Below, in pieces: positions 23,801 through 35,994 of a stretch of DNA of 64,000 nt. The notes beneath the pieces were generated by a model. That model worked only from the letters and a program-made list of their open reading frames with translations. It was not told the DNA's origin and ran no database searches. A program made the translations under genes and the position numbers. Position 1 is the first letter of the stretch; each line of letters opens with the position of its first letter. The DNA comes from Apus apus (taxonomy: Eukaryota > Chordata > Aves > Apodiformes > Apodidae): contig NC_067285.1 in assembly GCF_020740795.1 (NCBI RefSeq), positions 114,143,008 through 114,207,007 of the forward strand, written 5' to 3'.

Positions 23801-25987
23801 TCACATTTGATATGCAGAGATGACTTTATTGCATGCCTGTTGATGTCTTATTGTGATTCACTTATCTTCTCCCTTTAACTTCCCCCTAGCTCTTTGTATA
23901 ACGTGTCCTGTGTTTTGTGCTGTGCTCCTGGTTTATAAATGATTGACTCAAAACTGGTGCAGAACAAAGGCAGAAGTGGTGAGATTATCTTGTGTGACAC
24001 CCTGTAAATGTGGGCTGTATAATTTCACCCACTTTTCCCTGTGCTCAGCCTGTCATCTAAAGATGAGCCTGTGTGAGTATCTGAATTGCTAATCATTTAC
24101 ATAAGTTCTTGGTTTCAGCCTGTGGATGTTTTGCTGTCCTTTCTTGTGCTCCTCTGCAGTGTCCGTTAGCACCTGGTGTCTTCTCACTCCTAAAATACAG
24201 GCTGTTGTTTTCAAGTCACTTCTTGGTTGTACAGACTCTACAAGTCCATAACTCTTGAAAACCCTTTTCCTGCTCTCAAGCTGCATTTGCAGCTTTTTGA
24301 AATCAGTGAAAGATTTTGAAACAGCATTTGCTAAATTAAAAAAGCCCTGACTGGCCACGTAGATGTAGTTACAGTATTCCTGCTGTCTCCTTGCACTTCA
24401 GGGGTAGATCAAGTTACATCAATACTGTAGTAGTCTTCTGCTTGTACTTTGAGAGGTTGGAGAAGCTCTGGTTTCCTGAGCTCTCCGTTCTCCAGCATTA
24501 TCACAGGAGCTGCTACTTAATGCAGAATTATTTTCTTGGGAGCAGGGCTGGTTGTAGCCCTGGGTCCTGCTCCTTGTTGCTGCAGCTGTACCTTCACACT
24601 TGGTCCTCCTGCAGTGCCAGTTGCTGGGAAGGATCAAGATTTGCAAGCAATTGTTCTCCACGGCTGTCTGGTTTCATGGTTTGTTATTCTGCCAGCTTCT
24701 GGGTCATCTGCAAATTATATCATCAGTCTTTCTTTTTTTTCCTTTTTTTTTTTTTTTCCTCTTCCCCCCCCCTTTTTTTTTAGGTATCTATTTGCTTTCT
24801 GGATTGTTCTGAGTGGTTGAGATTTTATCCACTGTGTTGGGACTAGCACTTACCTGTGCCCCTTTAGGAAACTGAGAAGTGCTCTATCTTAGGTAGCAAT
24901 TAATCATCCAGCCTGTGCTTTCCTATTAAAAACATAGTTCTATATAAGTTTCCTATCTGTCTGCTAATTATGTGTGTTCAGAGAGATTACAGTGTTGTTT
25001 AAGCCAAGAAGGAAGCTAAGAACACTTGGTTGGGTAGTGTTTCTACTAAGCAGCTCTTAATTGGGATTAAAGTAGGACTGTAATTAAGCTCAGTTTCCTA
25101 AATCCTTTATCAACTCTTCCATGCCTGTATCTGGGATTAGTGTTGCTCAGGCTGACCTGAAACTACCTGGCCAACCCATCTGCCATCCTGGCAATGTTCT
25201 GTGTTCATCCCCTGCAGCATCTTCCACTGTGCCCAGGTGTGTTTTAAACAGTGGAGCCAGAGGTCCTCACCTGCCTTTTTTGGTTTTGGGTTGTTTTTTT
25301 TTTTTTTTGGCTTGAGTGCTTCACAAATAATGTTCTTATTTGGGGGCAATGTATATAAGTGACCTCATCTCCCATAGGGATGTCACTTCAGGTCTTTCTT
25401 GGTACCCTCAGGCTCTGGCTGGCTGTGTGTGGGTAGTGGTAGAGACACCTGAGCTGGGTGCTTGGGTGCCAGAGGTGCTGATGCTGCAGCCCATCTTGCT
25501 GATGTTGTTCAGTGCTGCTTTGGGTCCAGGCTGAAGCAATGTGACAGAGCAAGTAGCAGCAGAGATCTGTCTGAGATCCTGGCTCCTGAGCTGGTACTGA
25601 TGACCTGGAAGGGGGATGTTCTCTGGTTTGTTTTCTTCTGGAGCTTCAAGTGTAGGTGGGCTGAAACTGTTAACAGCTCTGTTCTCACGTCATTCAGGTT
25701 TCTGGTGCTGAACTTGGAAAACTGAGGCTTAACTCTTAGGCGTAAACTTATGAATGGGCTCCAGCAAGTGTTGGGACTCTTGCTTTAGCCTCTCTGAGCT
25801 CCCCGGTGTCTCCTTAGCTGGAAGCTGCAGCATTAGTACAAGCCGTGGGGTAAACCTGGTTGGAAAACGGATTTGGATGGAAAAATAAACCAGCTAAAAA
25901 ATATCTTGCTTTAGTACAGCTCTGCTTGAATGTGTTTTGCTGTGTGGTAGCACAAATATTGTTTCCAGCCCAGGGAGGAGGTTGTGT
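23801..25987. other. Intronic sequence with pyrimidine tracts
   Basis: A long T/C tract at 24728-24782 and a T run at 25294-25308. No exon or transposon recognised. Confidence 0.4.
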
Positions 25988-26319
25988 GGAGGTGGGAGTG
26001 AGGGACTTCTAATGACAGGACAAGGGATGATGATTTCAAGCTAGAGAAGGGGAGATTTAGGCTGGACGTTAGGAAAAAGTTCCTCAATATGAGGGTGGTG
26101 GATCACTGGGACAGGTTACCTAGAGAGGTTGTGGGGGCCCTATCCCTGGAGACATTCACAGTCAGACTTGATGGGGCTCTGAGCAACCTGTTCTAGTGTG
26201 AGATGTCCCTGCTTATTGCAGGGGGGGTGGTGTCACTGTTTGACTCAGGTTTGACAACAGCACTCAGGTGACTTTTAGAGATCCCTTCCAAACCAATTAT
26301 ACTGCTTGAATTTTATGAC
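25988..26319 (+). mobile_element. CR1 3' fragment
   Basis: A sense CR1 of the same subfamily as 60887-61197 (shared 'caagctagagaaggggagat' and 'gagcaacctgttctagtgtg'), with an extra ~35-bp segment near 26230-26270 before the 3' tail. Confidence 0.88.
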
Positions 26320-29300
26320 TTGGTGATGGCAAAAGTTAAGATTGATTCTTGCTAGATTTAGAAAAGCTCAATGAGTTTGTCCAACCAGACAATAAGCTGC
26401 TGTGTCATTCCTAGCCCATAGTCACAGGCACTGACATGGGTTTGGTCAGGTGCATGTTGCTTCTGGTGGTGGGATCCGTGGATGTATTTTGATGCGTCAG
26501 AATTGGCTTAAGCAGTTTTCTCCATCTTTTGTTTGCTCCTTCCAAACACTGGTGTGGTACCAGCATTCATTTGGTTGCTGAAACACAACCCTCCCCTTTC
26601 CCACCTTATTTGAGTTATTTATTTCAGCTGAATCTGTCCTTACTTCATCCTTGGCTTGTTTTGAGGCTTCCCAGTGTCTAGACTGGCACAAGGGATTTGG
26701 AGGCAGCATACTGGATCTGGGGACCAGCTGTGCCATTAAAGCATCTGATATCCATGAACCTTGATGTGTCCTCCTTCCATGAGCTGCTTGCAATTCCCTC
26801 ACCTAGTAGAAGACTTTTAATGGATTGGGAAGTGTAACTGGCTCATTGGATGAGCATGGAAATCATGACACAGTAAGGAGCAGGAGCAGCAGTTTGTGTC
26901 CTCTGGGTTGGGTGTTAGGAGTGAAGGCTGGCCAAGCTGGTCCTAATCTTTGTCCAGTGGGTGAGATGAGGATAATGGTCTGTGTTACAGCTGTGAAGTG
27001 AGGGGTGGTGACAGATGAGGGGTAATGACAGGCATCTGGCTGGCTTAGCAGCTTCCCTCTTTGTGTTCTGGAGTGGAGCCGTGAAGATGGGACAGTATCC
27101 TTCTGATGGCTCTTGGGACTACCTTTATTGGTGGTAAGGGGCTGTGATGGCTGTGGTTTGCCCTCCACCTGAGCCCACTTTGGGTGCGGAGAGGGGAAGG
27201 AGACCCTGGATCAGCTTTGGGATGAAATGGGCCTCTTACATGTGCCAAAGCTGTGTAAGAAGGGTCTCCTCGAGGTCCCGGGCGCAAGAACAATTGGTGA
27301 GCACCTGAAAATCTTACACAGTGCCTGCAAAATTCCCCTGAGGCTGAATATTGTGAGGACTTATGTGTAACTGAGCTAATACTATGCTGGGTGGTTGTCC
27401 TGCCTTTGCACTCTTTGAGCTCCACTAGTCCCATCTCTCCAAGTCCCATCCCTTGCTTTACGTACGGTAATTAGTGTCTTGCCAACTGCCAGCACAGCAA
27501 CGCCGAAACAGCACAGACCGTCTAGACGCTAACTGCTGGCCACAGAGCTTGCTCAGGAAGCTGCTTGTAACAACTGTAAATTGTCTGCTAATAAAAGCCT
27601 CACAGGATCTTTTGAAGCATCTTTCATCCCATTCTCCGGCCACCAAGATGGGGAAACTGTAGTCTCCTGAAAATGAGCCTGGGCCTCTGTTCATATGTAC
27701 ATAATTAAGCGTCTTTAAAAAGTTGATTGCAATACTGCTTGAATTGTGTTGGCATTCCCTTCTGCTCAGCGTGGAGCTGCTCAGCTCCAAGTCTGCTATT
27801 GCAGAGAAGAAAGTACCAGCAGCTGCTCCTGTGAAATGACCTGTGATTAGCATTAAAGGTCCGTCAGGAGATGGGCTGGTCTGGCTTGATGCGTGGAGCA
27901 TTGTTAACCTCTGCTTCAAGGTAAACTTTACTTAATTATCCCAGGTTTTTATGGATACTTGGTCTTTTGCAGGGCTAAGGTTTTGCAGACAACTTTGGGA
28001 TGGTTGTAACTCATAACCCTTTTTATTCCAGCCTGCACCCTGATGCAGTCTGAAGGGAACAGCTTGCAAGAATGTACTGCTCAATTATTTATAGCTTGTA
28101 TTTTCTTGGGTTTTTTCACAGAAGCACATTCCTTTCTGGAATTTAATGAGTCACTGTCAAAGGACAGATTATCAAATGCCTGCTCCTGTTCTTTGGGATG
28201 TGGTGGTGTCTGGGCTCTCAGTAACTCACTGAGTATTTTCCTGCTCATACCCCAAGCACCTTGTCCACGAGAGCAGTAAGTGATAGCAGTGTTGTGAGGT
28301 AGTGAGCTAAAAGGGAATGTTTCTTTGAATCTTCAGGAAAAGGCTGCTCTAGTAATCTCTCTTGGTGTCTTCTGGTGTATGACTTAGCAGTATTTCATCT
28401 CGAGCTGGCAGCTGAGCTCATCTTGAGAGCGTTCTGCTGTCCTGCCTGTAGAGGCTTGCAGAAAAGTAGTAGCTTGAGGACTTGGTTGGTTGCTTCTCCG
28501 TAGGCAGAGTCTTGTGGCATTTAAGTCTATCCAGACTGTCTTTTCTCTCATTCTGATTCTGTCTTTAGTGGTTTGAAGGATTTTTATCTTTTTATAAAAA
28601 CAAATGGCAGTCCATGGCTGCAGAAGCCTATTAATACTGACTGGCTGAAGCCCTTTTCCAAAGGAGAGCAAACACAACCTTTGAGGAAAAACTGAAATGC
28701 CTGGGATTGCTTAATCTAGAGAAGGGCAAGACAGGCACACAATTCATCTTCAGATGCAGAATAGACTGTTGAGAAGATGAAGAAAAGCTCTTCTTTCATG
28801 GCTGTGCTCAGGCTGGGAGCTGGACTACATTGCATCTGCAGGGATTTAGGGTAGTTGCGAGGAAGTGCTGTCTAATAGTTGAGGAAACCATGAAAATGTT
28901 CATTCCGGTCACTTTACAAGCTTTTCTTCTTCATCTGAGGGTGGTGAGGAAGTGGGTGCTTATCAAATGAGATACAGAGCAAATACAGGCACGTTCCTAG
29001 TGTCTTGCAGTTTGCCCTTTGGAGACTTCTGGCACAGTTGGTACCAGTATTTCTCTGTTCAGGATCTTCCCATGGATCTTTCCTCCTCAGCTGCCTCGTC
29101 AACATTTTAGTTTGCTAGTGCTCTCACGTTGAAACATTTTACAGTGATGAGTTTTGCAGTTTAATTGTGCATTGTGTATTCCTTTAGGGTTCAATAATGT
29201 TTTTATTTGCTTGGACAAGGTCTGGGCTGCCACAGAGAACTACAACAAATAGTAAGTCAGCTGTGTTTTTTCTTTGCCTTTCAAGCTGAAGTTTCTTAGT

Positions 29301-30290
29301 AAATTAAATTTATTCTCCTGGTAAAGCTGTTGTGACTTGCTCATTAATCCTGTTGCTTTTCTTAGTGTCTTTTCTCATGCAGCTATCACCTTTTTGCAGT
29401 GATACTGGAAAGAGCAGGGCAGCACAGAGCGAGCAAGGTGCAGATTGATGAGCAGATGTGTTCCATGGCACAGGGATGTTTTCTGCTTTGCTTTTTTTTT
29501 CTTGTAGACTCTGTGGTCTGAGCCAACACTTTCTGACAGTATGGCCCCAGTACTGCTGGTGTCCCTCCTCCTCACTGGCAGTAGTTTATTTGGAGCCCCT
29601 CGCTGTTGGTGTATTAGAAGGGCTTTGTTCCCCATCCCTCCCCTGCAAGTGTCCTGCTTCCCCTGGCACTGAGCTTTAGTTGTCATTTTGTCACCTGATA
29701 CTTGGTGTTGTAAGATCCTTTGCAGCTTTTTGCTTTTGGAGTTAATCCAGCTGAATAGTTCTGTGTCCTCTGCAAAATGTCATCTTGATGTTCATCCCCT
29801 TTTATAAACCACTGCTGAACACATTGAAGTGGAGAAATGTCAAGCATCTCTTTTTGCCTTTGAATTTTCACAATGCTTTTAACATCCTAATGTGTTAGGT
29901 TGACCAGACCCCCTTGTTAACAAGTCTGACTCCTTTAAAGGTTGCTAGTGAATAAGAAGTGTGAATGCCACCCAAAGCAACTGTTATCTCCTTTGCTGCA
30001 TTGTACTTTTTACATGTTTGCTAACTATTTCATAAAAAAGACTTCTGCTTTGCCCAGTCATGTTCTGTGCTCTCTGTAGCTTGCAGGATTCTTCACACGC
30101 TGCAGAAGCCACTAAAGAAATGGGCATCATGTTTTCCATCTACCCCTTCTGTTGCTGTAACCACAAGAATAGTGGTGGATTATTGCCAGCCTGGTGTTCA
30201 TGGGTCAGTTTTGTGTCACACACCTTTAGTGTTCCTGAGCAAACACAACTTTTCATTGTACTGAGCTGCTCTAAACATCTTCTGTGAACT
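26320..30290. other. Intronic sequence, 4 kb, one CpG-containing block
   Basis: No transposon recognised with confidence. A possible very old CR1-like remnant lies at 28685-28905. A locally CpG-richer block at 27450-27540 is described under findings. Confidence 0.4.
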
Positions 30291-30550
30291 TCATAGAATC
30301 CCAGACTGTTTTGGGTTGGAAGAGACCTTCAAGATCATCTGGATCCAACCCCCTGCATGGGCAGGGACACCTCCCACTCGACTAGGTTCCTCCAAGCCCC
30401 ATCCCACCTGGCCTTGAACACTGCCAGGGATGGGGCAGCCACAGCTTCTCTGGGCAACCAGGGCCAGGGTCTCACCATCCTCATGGTGAAGAATTTCCTT
30501 CTAGTGTCTAATCTCCCCTCTTCCAGTTTAAAGCTATTTCAATTTGTCAG
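30291..30550 (-). mobile_element. CR1 3' fragment
   Basis: An antisense CR1 with tail tcatagaatcccagactg, the conserved 3' core, and the start of the ORF2 coding end. Truncated at about 30550. Confidence 0.9.
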
Positions 30551-31347
30551 TCTGTGGCAGTGTGAGAGGTTTTGGGGTAGAGAGACTCCTTAGTCCCATC
30601 CATTAACACACAGCAAACAGTTTTGCCAGCCATTCTAGGGTAGAAAACTTTGCTGACAAAGCTCCCACTCCCTGCCTTGCTCTTGCAGGTTTCCTGCTTC
30701 TGGTGTTTGAAGAAGCAACTGATATTTCATGTATTAAGAATTAGCTTTTCTCACACTTCATTTGCATAAATTCTTTTGCACGTGCACTTAGCATCCTGGG
30801 GTTTGTTCTCTTTAATTTTCCAGAGTTGGAAGATTTTACACTTATTACGTGAAAGTTTCTTCACTTTAATCATGGTGGCTGAGGGGTGTGTTTGTGAATG
30901 TTTAAAGCCTTTTTTCATAGTTTGTATGCTGCTGCTTTAGAGCACATAAATATGTCTTTTAAGCAGTTTCATTGCCACCCACAAGCATTCAGCACTTCTA
31001 GCTGTTCGTTTTTAATTTCTTTTTCAGGGTAGGGAAGTAGTGAAGCAGCACACTGCTTTTCTTCTTTGTAGTGATACGTGACAGTAACCGTTTTCTTCCT
31101 GCCCCCTCAGAGGTGTTTGGTATGGGTGTTTCACCTCAACTGTTGCTGAGGGCCCATTGTGAGTTCTGAACACTTCCAAGGGTGGAAGCAGAAGTACTTT
31201 CTTCTGTAGGTTGTCCTGATGCTTTACTAACAACAACAAAAAAAGCCTTCATCTTGTCATGGTTCTGTCATTTGCCTGCAGAGTATCTTGTCTGAAGGGT
31301 TTGATAGGTAGTGTAGGTGTATGTATGTTAGGAGAGAGTTAGAGAAG
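30551..31347. other. Intronic sequence, nothing recognised
   Basis: AT-rich unique DNA. Confidence 0.4.
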
Positions 31348-31590
31348 GTTGACCTGTGTCCAGTTCTGAAGCCCTCAACATAAGAGGGACAGGGACCTGT
31401 TGGAGTGAGTCCAGATAAGGCCACAAAGATGATCCAAGGATTGGAGCAACTCTGCTATGAAGACAGGCTGAGAGATTTGGGGTGTTCAGCCTGGAGAGAA
31501 GGTGGCTTTGGGGAGACCTCATAGCAGCTTTCCAGTACCTGAAGGGGCTCCAGGAAAGCTGGGGAGGGGCTTATGACAAGGGCAGGGATG
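31348..31590 (+). mobile_element. CR1 ORF2 fragment lacking its 3' end
   Basis: A sense CR1 covering 'gtgtccagttctg' to 'ggcttatgacaagggcaggg', an ORF2 region encoding a degenerate form of the CR1 QRRATKMI and LFSLEKRR blocks. It stops before the 3' UTR, unlike nearly all other copies here. Confidence 0.85.
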
Positions 31591-33896
31591 TCTCTCACTT
31601 CCTACTGAAGTTTGGCTTGTTCTGCTTGTGCAGATCAACTGCTTCGTATGTGTGACATTCGTGGCGTTTCCAGTAAGTGTGTGTCCAAGCTTATGGGGAG
31701 AGTTTGTTCCCCTCGCACTGGGTTTGAGGAGCCACCAGAATGGCTCCTCTCAGGAGTCTGCTGCCAGCAGAGTGGTTCCTTCAGCCCAGCTTTGGCTGCC
31801 GTCCTCTGTCAGCCCTTGGGAGGGTGAGAAGCTGCGAGCTGGGTTAATTGTGCTGCTGGGTGGTGTCTGGTCCAAGGTGCTCCCACCTCCAGTGTCACAG
31901 GGCATGTGCCACGGCTTCTCGAAAATGTAAAAATAGGAGCCCAGGCTTCTTGTTGTCCTGTGGCTGTGCCTTTGGCAGTGTTCTTTATTAACATCTCTAG
32001 ACACAGTTTTAGGTCATCGTGAAGAATTGTTCCTTGTTAATACTCAGCCTGTTTTCCAGGTGCTGTCTGTTGTACAGAAGTGAGGATGCACAGGGCACCT
32101 GCCTGCTGGAACTTCCTTTCTCTCTGCTTCCAAATCTGTTTTGGTTTGGAAAAATCACTGTGGGGATAATTTAGGGCTCCTGCTGGGTTGGCCTCAGGGC
32201 TGGCAATTTGCTCAGGCAAGATACACACACAGATTTGTGCCCTTTCAGTCACTTAGATACAGAGGGGCTGAGCGGCATCAGCTGGGCCAGAACAGCAGGT
32301 GAGCAAATCCTCTGCTTCTGCTGCTTCTCAGCCTTGGCTATGAAGAGAGCTGAGGATGAGGCTAGTCATAATCCTGCCTTTTGGGGTGGACTGGTGCTTT
32401 GGGGACTTAAAACCACAGGCAGCAGTGATGGAAAGGTCCAAATCTACAAGGGTGACTGTTTTCTTCCCAAAAACGCTGTGGCATGTTAGGCTTTTGTTCA
32501 GCAACCTGTTTGCTGATCTGTTTGTAATAATTTGCTTCTGGCCTGAACACCCAGTGGGTTGGAGATGGGTCCAGTGCTGTCACCAGTGGAGCAGGAGCAC
32601 ATGAAGCACCCTGTACACAGGGGGAGGATTTTAAGAGTGTTCTGGAGAGTGCCCTGACCTGTCTGCCTCATGTCAGAGCAGGGCTGTCATGCAGCTGATG
32701 TCACTTTGCCCTCTCTGGGTGTGGTGACATGTCCTACACAATAGATAGCAGTGCTGTGAGCACACATGTCCTTGCATGCCCTGGCTGGGAGAGGAGGAAG
32801 CCTGAGGATCTGCCCTTGGGTGTATTAATAGACAAGGATTTAGCTCCGCAGTTCTGTGGGGAACTGTGGCTTGGGTGCCTTTGACTCAGCAGCAGCTGCT
32901 GTCTCAGTGAAATAAAGTGTTTCTTGTGTTCTTTAAAATCTAGAATGGACATCTGGGGGCCCAAAGCCTCATCAAGCTTGCTGATGCTCATTTTGGAGAT
33001 GCTTCACTCTTCTGCTGAGGGTGCAGCTCTGCCAGGACCCTCAATAACCTCATCCCTCCTCTGCACCCCTCTGCCTTGGCCAGCCTGCTGGTGATTCATG
33101 TGCATCCCAGAGGATTTTGTTCATCTCCGCGTTGAAAAAATTCCATGCCTCCTTTCTGTGACAAATAAAGCTCCAGAGGTCTCTCCCAGGCTGCTAGCTG
33201 CTGTCCCCTGTGCAGTACCTTCTGGGGATGTCAGGGCCAAGGATACTGACACAGCAGAGCAGGGCATGTGGCTGTGGTGGATGCTTAGCTAAGCACTTCG
33301 AGTTTCAGGCTGGCAAGAGCAAGCAAACAAAATCTCCTTAAAATCTGTCAATGATGTTAAGAGATCTGCCAGGTCTTCCATAAAAGGTTCACTGAGAAGC
33401 CAAGTGGTTGTGTTTTTTTTTTTTTCTCCTTTTTTTTTCCTATCTCCATCTAAGAGGAACAGAAAGGGAACAGATGAGTGTAAGGAGCATTTTTCCACCT
33501 CTCTGCTGAGTAATGAGAGCTCAAAAATAAGAGAAGTTGTTGGAAATGTGGAGGCAGCTCTTGGCAGCATCTTAGGTGATGAACATATCTGTGACTTTGC
33601 TTCCAGGCTGATGTCTGGAAGCCCAAGGGGATGTGAACTTCCTTTCTTGTATATATAGTCCCCTGGAAGGTGGTACCTGTTAACAGAATGTTTTCCAAAT
33701 ATCACTGTTCATAGCTGACCTTTGCTTTCCTGCTGGGTGGGTGATTCTTAGAAGCTGGAGAGGGTAAAGACAATTGAACTATCTTGTGAATCTGTTTCCT
33801 ACTTGCTTTGTGCAATTTGGAGAGAATTGGACACGAAAATATTATAGCCTGACTTTGTTAGAGATAGTGTGCCCTTCTTGAAAGGCTGTTAAATAT
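31591..33896. other. Intronic sequence, nothing recognised
   Basis: T-rich tracts at about 33412-33440. No exon or transposon recognised. Confidence 0.4.
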
Positions 33897-34054
33897 CGTA
33901 GCATCCCAGACTGGTTTGGGTTGAAAGGGACCTTCAAGATCACCTAGTTCCAACCCCCCTGCATGGGCAGGGACACCTCACACTAGACCAGGTTCCTCCA
34001 AGCCCCATCCCACCTGGCCTTGGAACACTTCCAGGGATGGGGCAGCCACATCTT
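33897..34054 (-). mobile_element. CR1 3' fragment, 158 bp
   Basis: An antisense CR1 3' end, limited to the tail and the conserved core. Confidence 0.88.
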
Positions 34055-35656
34055 ACCTGCTTGAACACATTTAATATAGTTCTCAGCTTCCTTTTTTTTT
34101 TTTTTGGACAGTTAAGATCATCTGGTGCTTCCTTTATAAGCTGGTTCGGTGAAACTGACCTGGGTGGCATGTGTGGCTGTGGAGAAGACAAGCAGAGCTT
34201 GTGCCCCACAGTGGGAAACTGCTGGAGGACACAGAGCTGGTGATGTTATGATTGTGTGTGAGTGGGAAGGGCTGGGGCAAAGTCCAGGAATGGAGAGCTG
34301 GTGGGGGTTATGGGATGTTGGGTGAACAGGCTGAACAAGTGGTCTTGGGGTGGGAAAGGAGGAAACTGGTGGCTTTTAAATTCAGAGTGAATTTACATGT
34401 GGTCTTGGCTTAGAAATCAACCTCCTGTGATCTTCCTACAAGAATGAGGTGTTGCCTTTGGTAGAAATAGAAACTCAATGCTCAGCTGCTTTGGTGAGGA
34501 TGTGTGATCCTGGATTAACCCTTCAAGGTTACAGACTTCATTGCTGATCACTTCTTAAATGGAGGCTAGAGGGTGAAGTAAAATGTAGTTGTAGGTCTCC
34601 TTCATGTTATAGTCACCTTCCCACACTGCAGGAAAGACACAGGACTGAGAACAAAACATGTTCTACCAGAGCCAAAGACTCTGACTGGGGAATGAGAGAC
34701 CTGCTGTGCTGGGCACTGTCATGAAGATGGTCTCTGTCCTGGTGGACTGTTGTTCTTCAGTGTCTTGTATTTGATCTGGTTACCGTTACAGATTTTTAAG
34801 CTTAACAGCACCCTTTAGAAGCTGTGGAAGACCATTTAATGTCTAGGTGAGGTCCATGAATTGTCCATGTCCTGTCACGAAGAACTGAGATCAGACTTGT
34901 GATGGAATTTGGCCAAGCAACTTCAGCTGAAGCATTTTTCCTGGAGGAAGTCTGGGAATTTCAGATGATCTGTTTGGGAAATTATTTTCTTTATTTCTTC
35001 TGGAACTGAATTGAGGTGCCAGGAGCATTTCAGCTGCTGACCACAATGGCAGTGCTTGCTGTGGCTGCAGGGTTGTGTGGGTGATACTGGCTGGTCTGGA
35101 GGATGCCCACAAAGGCTGCTGGAGGTTCATGAAGGTGCCCGTGTGTGTCAGTGCTCCTCTGGGTACTGTCCATGCTGCACTTGGCGTCTATTGCCTGTGA
35201 AAAAATACTTGGTAGGTGATTTATGATACCATGGGCTGCTGTCATGTTTTTATTCTAAAAAGTTCATACATCTCTTGTGCAATTTAATAATTTAAAGTCA
35301 GAACTCAAATTCAAGTTAAAACACTGTTGTTTCTGGCTTGCATCTTGTAGCCCAAAACAAACCAGAGGGTGTTTTGCCCATGGGACTTGAACAGGCTGTT
35401 CAAGGTAGCCACAGCCATGAGCTGGGTGGGCTCTGAGGGCTGCAGGGAGCATGGCTAGCTCACCTTGGAAGGGGGCAGACTGTGAGGATTTTCTCTGCAT
35501 GGGTGCTCTCGCTGAAACTGAATCTTCTAGTTTTTTGGTGGAGTCCTTCAGAAGTGTTTGATGTTAACTGGATCTCCTTGGCACTGAAGTGCCAGAGAAA
35601 TCCCAGTCTAAGCTTCTCCTTAGATCCTGCCCTCCCATATGCGACTACATCAATCT
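34055..35656. other. Intronic sequence, nothing recognised
   Basis: A T run near 34091-34106, otherwise unique. Confidence 0.4.
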
Positions 35657-35994
35657 TCTCTTTGGCCTTTTAGTATCTAAAGGGGGCTTGTAAGATGGAG
35701 AGAGACTTTTTACCAGGGCCTGTAGTGACAGCACAAGGGGCAATGGTTTGTAACTGAAACCAGGAGGATTTAGCTTGGATTTAAGGAAAAAATGTTTTAT
35801 GATGAGGGTGGTGAGAGCCTGGCCCAGGTTGCCCAGAGAAGCTGTGGCTGCCCCATCCCTGGCAGTGTTGAAGGGCAGGTTGGATGGGGCTTGGAGCAAC
35901 CTGGGCTGGTGGGAGGTGTCCCTGCCCATGCAGGGGGTTGGAACTAGGTGATCTTTAAGGTCCCTTCCAACCCAAACCAGTCTGGGATTCTGTG
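35657..35994 (+). mobile_element. CR1 3' fragment
   Basis: A sense CR1 from 'tagtatctaaagggggctt' to the 3' tail. Its 3' core differs from that of the copy at 866-1351 by one base over about 130, although the sequence just upstream of the core is clearly diverged. Confidence 0.92.

Noticed and set aside
24089..24358. 89-codon minus-strand frame with plausible amino-acid composition
   Set aside because: No recognised family, no splice sites that stand out and AT-rich intronic context. Probably chance.
24728..24790. Strong pyrimidine tract ending in AG as a possible EXOC6B exon 2 acceptor
   Set aside because: The sequence after it does not encode the expected SVYDGEEHG segment and meets stop codons quickly.
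27458..27919. 153-codon minus-strand frame over the CpG-containing block
   Set aside because: No known domain. The interest of the block lies in its base composition, and I see no coding evidence.
28685..28905. Possible ancient CR1/L3-like remnant ('gcttaatctagagaagggc')
   Set aside because: Only one short segment resembles the family. The rest cannot be aligned by eye.
33289..33705. 138-codon minus-strand frame
   Set aside because: It includes a poly-Lys stretch from a T-rich tract and no recognisable family.
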